This document shows, in pieces, positions 58,230 through 64,000 of a stretch of 64,000 nucleotides of DNA; the first letter of the stretch is position 1, and each line of letters starts with the position of its first letter. The notes under the pieces were generated by a model. It was given only the letters and a program-made list of their open reading frames with translations. It did no database searches and was not told where the DNA came from. A program made the translations under genes and the position numbers. The stretch is from Ailanthus altissimus. Taxonomy: Eukaryota; Streptophyta; Magnoliopsida; Sapindales; Simaroubaceae. The DNA is taken from contig OX327691.1 in assembly GCA_946807835.1 (NCBI GenBank), forward strand, positions 14,931,688 through 14,995,687, read 5' to 3'.

Positions 58230-59560
58230 TTAATTAACCCTCTTAAAAATATCTTCTCAATCATTCTTCATTTTCTGCATCAACATAGCTTCAATATGAT
58301 TAAATATCTTTCCCATCTCCTTTCACATTTTCTCAATTTGATATGCATTGTTATGGTACACAGATGCACTATGTTCAAACTATAAGGAGAAAAATAACTA
58401 TAATAAATAATTTTCGCAATTATATTAATTTAACTAATTGCGTGAAAATAAAATATACCGTTGCTTCAAGCACTGGTGGGTCTGACACCGATAGGACTGA
58501 CACTAGTGGGTTTGCTCCTTTATGCCCATTTTCTTTCATATCCATATCATTATCGCTAAGGTCAGTGAAACAGACAAAGCCCCTCTAGCTCTTGCTCCGT
58601 ACAGAATTATACATATATGGTAAGTCCCCAGTGTAGCACCTGGTTGGAATGCCCAGATGTCTGACCAGTCACATGACTTCCTCTTTATTCTCGTAATCTT
58701 TCGATACTAACTTACGATGTACCAAAAGAACTAACAAATTTAAAATTAAGTTATACGTATTACATAATAAGATTAATATAATTATATGTGAATTAATTAA
58801 AAACATACTAAATTCTTAGCCAAAATTATTTTCTTAACATCGTCGAACATTGGAGTCCCTCTAATCATCTAATTTAAAATACGAGGGAAGATGTCATTAG
58901 AGTGTAAATCGAAAACATGATTGTAAACCGAATGGTCTTATAAATCCATATCTAAAATATTTCAGAAGATAAGTTATTATAAATTAAAAATAAATAATTA
59001 AAATCAAAATATTGAATACAAGAAAATTATTACGTATCAAAAATGCGTGCGTAAATCCATACATGTTATAACTCTCAACCCCACTCTTTGCAAATTCGAT
59101 TTTTCTTATTTTGTTCAACTTGTAAAATGCAGTCTTTTTGAGTTATTCATAAAATATGCCCCAAGCAATGTTGCCCCATAAATAGTTATTAAACTCATCA
59201 AGGTCATCTACAAAATTTAGAACAAAATTTAAAATCCCAAGATGTTCGTCATGTGGGAGCAAAATACAATCAACAAAATAGAATAAACTCAACTTAATTG
59301 TGTCTTCATTGTTTATTTCTAATAAGTTCAAATTTTTCTATCAATTATCAACAAATGTGTACGCCAACTTTCTTTGGCCATAAAAGTAGTTTTTCTACAA
59401 CTGATTCCCTAAGTTTCTCTTTAGCTGCTGGATGGGCGTATAAGCTTGCATCTTTAGCTCGGTAACAATACAAACTCCTGGTTGAATTAGATGCACTTCT
59501 TACTAATGTAAAATCACATTTCGTTGTATAAATAGGAGCTATGCACTTCACGTATTAATA
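58230..59560 (-). pseudogene. DUF1985 (Ulp1-associated) gene fragment
   Basis: The minus strand at 59331-59143 encodes NEDTIKLSLFYFVDCILLPH, ILNFVLNFVDDLDEFNNYLW and GNIAWGIFYE. This is the DUF1985 pattern (KL.LLYFLE..LLP, VDDL..FNNYPWG). KLNKIRKIEFAKSG and YNMYGFTHAF follow at lower coordinates. Further down, a coiled-coil-like part near 58340-58240 reads IEKM.KEMGKIFNHIEAMLMQKMKND. The segment 59551-59348 upstream may be an earlier exon. No Ulp1 catalytic His-Asp-Cys region is present. Stops occur between the blocks. Confidence 0.65.
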
Positions 59561-59984
59561 TCTCATGCATTAAAATACCGAAGAACAAAATTTCTTGCAT
59601 ATCTAAAAAATTCTCCATATAAGTTCACCTAAATAACTCATTTTGATTATCTATTAGTTTGGACCTTATGGAATTCAGAGCTCATATATTTGAATAATGG
59701 GTTACTGATGCATGAAAGAATATCCTTTATGAAATTTTGTAATCTTTAGATATGTTTTTTTTGTGTGTAAAAGTACATAAAAAATAAAATTATTATTAAT
59801 AAAGAACAAACATACATATTATATTAAATTAACTAATATACAATATTAATCAATTAATTAATTAAATTAAAATTAATTAATAATTAATTTAATATTTAAA
59901 TTAATGTAATTATTTTAAAATTAATAATTTTAAAAATTAATTTTTTTTCTCAAATTTAATTTTTTTTTAAGAAACTTTCATTGT

Positions 59985-60240
59985 GTGCACAATGTGGCAC
60001 CCTACGGATGTGCCATATGGCGCATACAGTGCCACATCGTGAAATGTAGGTCTGCATCGCTGACCTGCAACTGCCAACAGGCATATCTTGGGTCCACAGA
60101 ACGCATCGAAGATACGTCCATTGATATATGCGGGTGCGTATCTTGGGGCCTTTCACTGTCCTGAGATAGCCACCCAAGATACGTATCTCAGGTGGCTATT
60201 TCGGGACTGTGACAGGCCATCGAGATACGCATAACCCAAG
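59985..60240. repeat. GC-richer hairpin region with repeated GTATCTTGGG words
   Basis: CTGAGATAGCCACC (about 60161-60174) and GGTGGCTATTTCGGG (about 60190-60205) form a hairpin around AAGATACGTATCT. ATATCTTGGG, CGTATCTTGGG and their complements (AAGATACG) occur several more times. The block contrasts with AT-rich flanks and may be the right subterminal region of the MULE. Confidence 0.65.
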
Positions 60241-60290
60241 CGGCGACCAACTGCCTTTTGCTATCGTTTGGGTTTGGGATTCTCCCCTCC

Positions 60291-60638
60291 AAATAAGTCA
60301 TATTTGGTAAAATTTGTACTTTTTTCCCAACATTCAATCTATTTTTACATTTAATTCATATATTTCATCATGTAATTTCTAACTCATTTTTAACAAAATG
60401 TTTTTTTTTCAAAATAAAAAAATTGACCAAGAATTGGCTATTTTAGAGTTTCAAGTAGTGAATATATTGGATAAGACCTTATTTACATAATGGTAATTTT
60501 TAAATCTTTGATCCAACTGAATTTTTGTTAAAGAAAATTTAAATTTAGAGTGTGTTTTGGATAGAGAAAGTATTTTTTTTTTAATTTAATGGTATAATAC
60601 TTTGATTTTCTTCTCTTTTTTTAATAAAGAATATCAAA
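60291..60638. other. AT-rich spacer
   Basis: No gene or element was recognised. Confidence 0.5.
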
Positions 60639-61637
60639 TTAAAATATGGCTAATAAAGTATATTTAGAAATTTTGAATGTTATTTTTGAAAATTTTCCTT
60701 CTAAAGAATCACTTTTGAGAATGACATGGTAACCTGTACTCCTCGCAAGATTGAAATCCTTCACACACACCGCGGCTTCCAATGTCTCAACTGAATCACA
60801 AAAACTTATCGACGTTGCACATGTTTCTTGAACTACCTTGAAACTATTATGAATTACCATTCCACTCCCAGCTTTACACAAGGACCACATTACATCCTGC
60901 ATCAAAATTAATCTTCACCGTCTCTGCTTGCGGGATTGAGAAAATTATAGGTGTATTACATACTGCATCACATAAATACCCTTGTTGCAGACCTTTAAGT
61001 GGCTAAATTATTCCCGTGAAAAGTATAAGAAATAGTAATACACCTATAATTTTCTCAATCCACTCCATTCTATCATAAAATTTAACCATGTCCAACTTCT
61101 TAGCACAACCCCCTTTACTGCCATGAACTAACCTCTTAAGATAGTGAATACACTCAAATGCTATCATAGCATTATCGGTGACTAATCTCCTTAGAATAAA
61201 GCATTTTGAGTTGGGGAAATAATTTTTGATAAAAGAGGCCGGAGTCTGTTGGTTATGCACTTGGAAACTTTTTTATAGAGCATGTTGCATAAACTAATGA
61301 GTCTAAATTCAACCAACCTCTCTAGACCTGCAATTTTTGGAATTAACTCTATAAGAGTCTTATTAATAGCTCGGATATCCTCTCCTTGATTTAACACACC
61401 TCACTTTTCATAATGTGCCAATATTTATGATAAAATAAGGCAGTCATACCATCAATACCATGGGATTTAGTCGGACACATTTGGTCAAAAGCTCTTTTAA
61501 CCTCATCCCTACTAAACGATCTCAATAAGGTAGAGTTATCAGCTGCATCCACCCTCACCTGCAAAGTACTCAGAACTATTTCTATCGCCTTTTCATCAAT
61601 TCACTTAGAAAAATCAAGCAATTGGCATTTTCTCAAG
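60639..61637 (-). pseudogene. LINE (L1-type) reverse transcriptase/RNase H remnant
   Basis: On the minus strand, VRVDAADNSTLLRSFSRDEV and KRAFDQMCPTKSHGIDGMTA (about 61560-61430) begin the RT. SINKTL-like LIELIPKIAGLERLVEF, ISLCNMLYKKVSKCITNRLR and PLLSKIISPTQNALF follow at 61390-61195. Then come RLVTDNAMIAFECIHYLKR, KLDMVKFYDRMEW at 61195-61060 and GLQQGYL near 60995. An RNase H domain follows directly (KINFDA near 60905, SGMVIHNSFKVVQETCATS, LARSTGYHVILKSDSL to 60720). The YADD active-site region and the RT thumb are missing, so there is an internal deletion near 60.95 kb. Several frame changes and stops are present. Confidence 0.85.
60933..61061. repeat. 26-bp perfect inverted repeat, 77-bp loop, at the LINE deletion point
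   Basis: GGATTGAGAAAATTATAGG.. (60933-60958) is the exact reverse complement of 61036-61061. The right arm is genuine LINE coding sequence (WIEKIIGVL on the minus strand). The left arm is an inverted copy of it. Confidence 0.93.
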
Positions 61638-61641
61638 AAAG

Positions 61642-61958
61642 TGACAGGAACTTTAAACAGAGAAAGTTTGAGTGAAAAGTTTCTTCTGTATTTCACTTTC
61701 TTTTGTTGAATGCAAAACTAACCGTATTTACAAGTTATATAACAGTTCATGCTCTCTAGAATCATCTAACAGACTATGATCAATCAACGGTTCAAATTTT
61801 CTCTAGTTTACAGAGTAAGTTGCAGGCTGCAGAGATAGTGGAAAAGTTTGTTACGTTTTGTAACAAACTGAACAATAAATAACTCTAATCCTGTGCCCAC
61901 TGAGAATCCACATCAGCTACATCCACGTCAGCAACTTGCTGCATTGCTCATCCTTTCA
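61642..61958 (-). repeat. 3' LTR of the right-hand copia element
   Basis: The block begins TGACAGGAAC and ends TCATCCTTTCA on the plus strand, with TG/CA ends, between the LINE remnant and a polypurine tract. Its length is about 317 bp. The partner LTR lies outside the window, so the left border is inferred. Confidence 0.6.
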
Positions 61959-61960
61959 TT

Positions 61961-61973
61961 CCCCCTCAAACTC
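61961..61973 (-). other. Polypurine tract
   Basis: On the minus strand the sequence GAGTTTGAGGGGG precedes the LTR by two bases. Confidence 0.7.
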
Positions 61974-64000
61974 AAGGGTCGAGAAATGATCTTGAGTTTG
62001 TCAGCTAAGAAATGAAAACGAGATGTAGGAAGTGCCTTTGTGAACAAGTCTGCAATCTATGTTGATGTTGGAATGTATCTTACTTCAGCCTCTTGATTCA
62101 AGATTTTGTCTCAAACAAAATAGATATCTACCTCAATATGCTTTGTTCGATTATGAAATACTGGATTAATAGCCAAAGCAGCAGCACCTTGGTTGACACA
62201 CCATATAATTGGTGTTTTAGAGGGCTGAAAGCCAAGTTCAGATAGCAGGGACTTAATCCAAGAGATCTCAGCAGACTCTGTGCTTGACCTTGAAACTGTT
62301 TTCTACTTCTTTGAACTCCAAGAAACCAAGTTCCCAGCAAAGAAAACACAGTATCCCCCTAATAGACTTCCCATCTAGAATATTACATGCCCAGTCTGAA
62401 TCAGTATAAGCTACCAGATCAAGCTCCTTGCCAGGCTCAAAATACAAACCAGTATCTTTTGAGCCTTGGAGGTATCTAAGAATTCGTTTGCAACAGATCC
62501 AATGAGTAATATTTGGACTTGACAAGAACTGACTCAATTTATTTACAGCAAAGGAGATTTCAGGTCTTGTAAGGGTGACATATTGGAGAGCTCCTATTAC
62601 ACTTCTATACAGTGTTGTGTCTGCAAAACCTTTACCAACATCTTCATACAACTTAAGCCCTGTACTCATTGGAGTTGTATAAGCTTTAGCATTGATCATG
62701 TTGGTTTTCTTCAATAGTTCTGTAATATATTTTTGCTGACATAGATGTAATGCAGAACCAATTCTGGACACTTCAACACCAAGAAAATAATGTAATTCTC
62801 CCAATTCTTTCAAAGCAAACTCATCATTTAGCTATTGAATGAACTGTTGCAGAGAGGTTGTATCATCACCTGTTATTATAATGTCATCTACATAAACTAA
62901 CATTATAATGACATGTTGAGCATCTTTTTTCATAAACACAGAAATGTCTGACTTCAGATTGGTAAAATTCCATTTAAGTAATGCTGATCCAAGCTTTTCA
63001 AACCAAGCTATTGGAGCTTATTTCAAGCCATACAAGGATTTTTGCAGCTTACATATATAATCAACTTTGTTGGGATCAGTAAAACCATATGGTTGAGTCA
63101 TGTAAACCACCTCATTTAATTCTCCATTCAAGAAGGCATTGTTAACATCTACTTGCCTTAATTTTCACCCTTTCGTCACAGCCAAGCTCAAAATGATTCT
63201 AATTGTACTTGCTTTAACAACAGGACTGAATGTCTCAGTATAATCAATACTTGTTGTTTGATGATAACCCTTAGCCACCAATCTTGCTTTATATCTACTT
63301 ACACTCTCATTTGGATTTCTTTTTATTCTAAACACCCACAATTTTCTGTGCACAAGATTGTAATACCAAAGACTATGTTTGGTTCTTTATTAATGCTGCA
63401 TACTCTTCTGCCATTGTTTGGTTCCAAACAGGAATTTTCAAGGCTTCTTCTACAATTTCTGGTAAGTTCTCTTCTGTCATATGTAATTTTGCAGTATAGA
63501 TCTTTGGCTTGAAAATACCAGCCTTTGATCTAGTTCTCATTGGAAGCACATTTTCAACCTGTTTTTGCATACTTTCATTGAATTGTGTTGTGGTTATTTG
63601 TTCTGGTGTAGGTGTTTGCAGCATTTGTTGTGGTGTTGGATTGGGTAAGTGTGTGGTGAAGGACAATTCAACAGGAGTGTCAGAGTAATGTATATTAGTA
63701 TTTTCAGGAGCAACAACTGTTCTACTCTCAGCAGTTACTATAGGAGTTGTACCAGCAACATCAGAAGGAAATAAAGTTTGTGGTGAATGACTGACAATAG
63801 CATGTTGAATTGCTTTGGTATAAGAAGTGGTCATAGAATTAGAAGTATCCGACAAACTTTTGAATTTTTGATCATTTTCAAAAGGGAAATCTAATTCATC
63901 AAAGTTGACATGTCTTGAAATATATATTCTGCCCATAGAATTCATGCATTTATAATCCTTATACTGACCATTATACCCAAGAAAGACACATTTATCTGTA
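61974..64000 (-). pseudogene. Ty1-copia pol polyprotein (integrase end, RT, RNase H), runs off the right edge
   Basis: On the minus strand from the window edge: CVFLGYNGQYKDYKC, MGRIYISRHVNFDELDFPF (63945), a Thr/Pro-rich linker, and MRTRSKAGIFKPK. The RT starts MAEEYAALIKNQT near 63380 and VSRYKARLVAKGYHQTTSID (63353-63165). [19 protein letters not shown] and [20 protein letters not shown] follow, then YVDDIIITGDD near 62880. GELHYFLGVEVSRIG, ILRYLQGSKDTGL and VAYTDSDWA (62813-62268) follow, and RNase H ends near 62130. It is far better preserved than the other two copia elements. Three in-frame stops interrupt RT, at 63167-63165, 63020-63018 and 62834-62832. At the left end the RNase H frame shifts near 62290. 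The gag and 5' LTR are outside the window. Confidence 0.9.

Larger units (their letters stand above)
56450..60290. mobile_element. Kaonashi-type (Ulp1-associated) MULE, internally deleted
   Basis: A mudrA-like transposase remnant on the plus strand (56745-58195) faces a DUF1985 gene remnant on the minus strand (59560-58230). DUF1985 is the N-terminal partner of Ulp1-like cysteine protease domains carried by Kaonashi MULEs. Both remnants lack their C-terminal halves, which would lie in the middle, so one internal deletion near 58.2 kb is the simplest account. The outer sides carry GC-richer, hairpin-forming sequence with shared CGAGATGGCC-like words (56473-56620 and 59990-60240) that could be subterminal regions. 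TIR ends and the target duplication were not identified. Confidence 0.6.

Noticed and set aside
61974..64000. Endogenous pararetrovirus (caulimovirus) as source of the YVDD reverse transcriptase
   Set aside because: The order integrase linker, RT, RNase H with LTR and polypurine tract is copia; no movement or coat protein region is present.

Overview
The window is plant nuclear DNA from a eudicot. It carries split genes with GT-AG introns, two eukaryotic tRNA genes (one with the 11-nt intron typical of plant elongator tRNA-Met), nuclear genes for plastid proteins, very AT-rich intergenic DNA and a dense load of decayed plant transposable elements. The exon structures and protein lengths fit a woody eudicot. 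Citrus is my best guess from remembered protein similarity, but the sequence alone does not prove it.

Five protein-coding genes look intact. Chlorophyllide a oxygenase (CAO) lies on the minus strand at 1128-4859 with nine exons and makes chlorophyll b. A TLC-domain membrane protein lies on the plus strand at 21902-24177. A filament-like plant protein (long coiled coil) lies on the minus strand at 26678-30125. PsbS, the PSII 22-kDa protein of non-photochemical quenching, lies on the plus strand at 38120-39752. A small two-CxxC protein like Arabidopsis At4g08330 lies on the plus strand at 49750-52183. tRNA-Gln(UUG) and tRNA-Met(CAU) sit between the TLC gene and the filament-like gene. CAO and PsbS both act in light harvesting, but they are 33 kb apart and I see no shared unit.

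Two broken host genes are present. One is a zinc-ribbon gene copy at the left edge (1-276), with a deletion, a second frame change and lost cysteines. The other is a trehalose-phosphate phosphatase pseudogene (52886-53620) that keeps its introns but has lost the catalytic Asp motif.

The rest is mobile-element debris. At 8.2-9.5 kb there is a hAT relic. At 9.96-10.95 kb and 54.4-55.8 kb are two long-TIR foldback (MULE-like) elements that share a core. At 11.86-18.59 kb is a minus-strand copia element. Its 3' LTR has been split by a solo LTR of the same family in the opposite orientation, with a TAAAG target duplication, then partly tandem-duplicated, and a hAT MITE sits in its pol region. At 33.5-35.4 kb is a short non-autonomous LTR element. 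At 42.7-46.4 kb is a heavily decayed plus-strand copia element, followed by a gypsy-like LTR fragment and a hAT BED-finger fragment at 46.5-48.7 kb. At 56.5-60.3 kb is a Kaonashi-type MULE remnant with a mudrA-like transposase half and a DUF1985 (Ulp1-associated) half facing each other. At 60.6-61.6 kb is a LINE reverse-transcriptase/RNase H remnant. From 61.64 kb to the right edge is a better-preserved minus-strand copia element.

The most unusual structure without an obvious family is an array of about nine palindromic units of roughly 52 bp at 21.12-21.57 kb, just upstream of the TLC gene. I see no CRISPR, operon or other prokaryotic feature. All coordinates and splice sites were derived by hand reading, with no database search.
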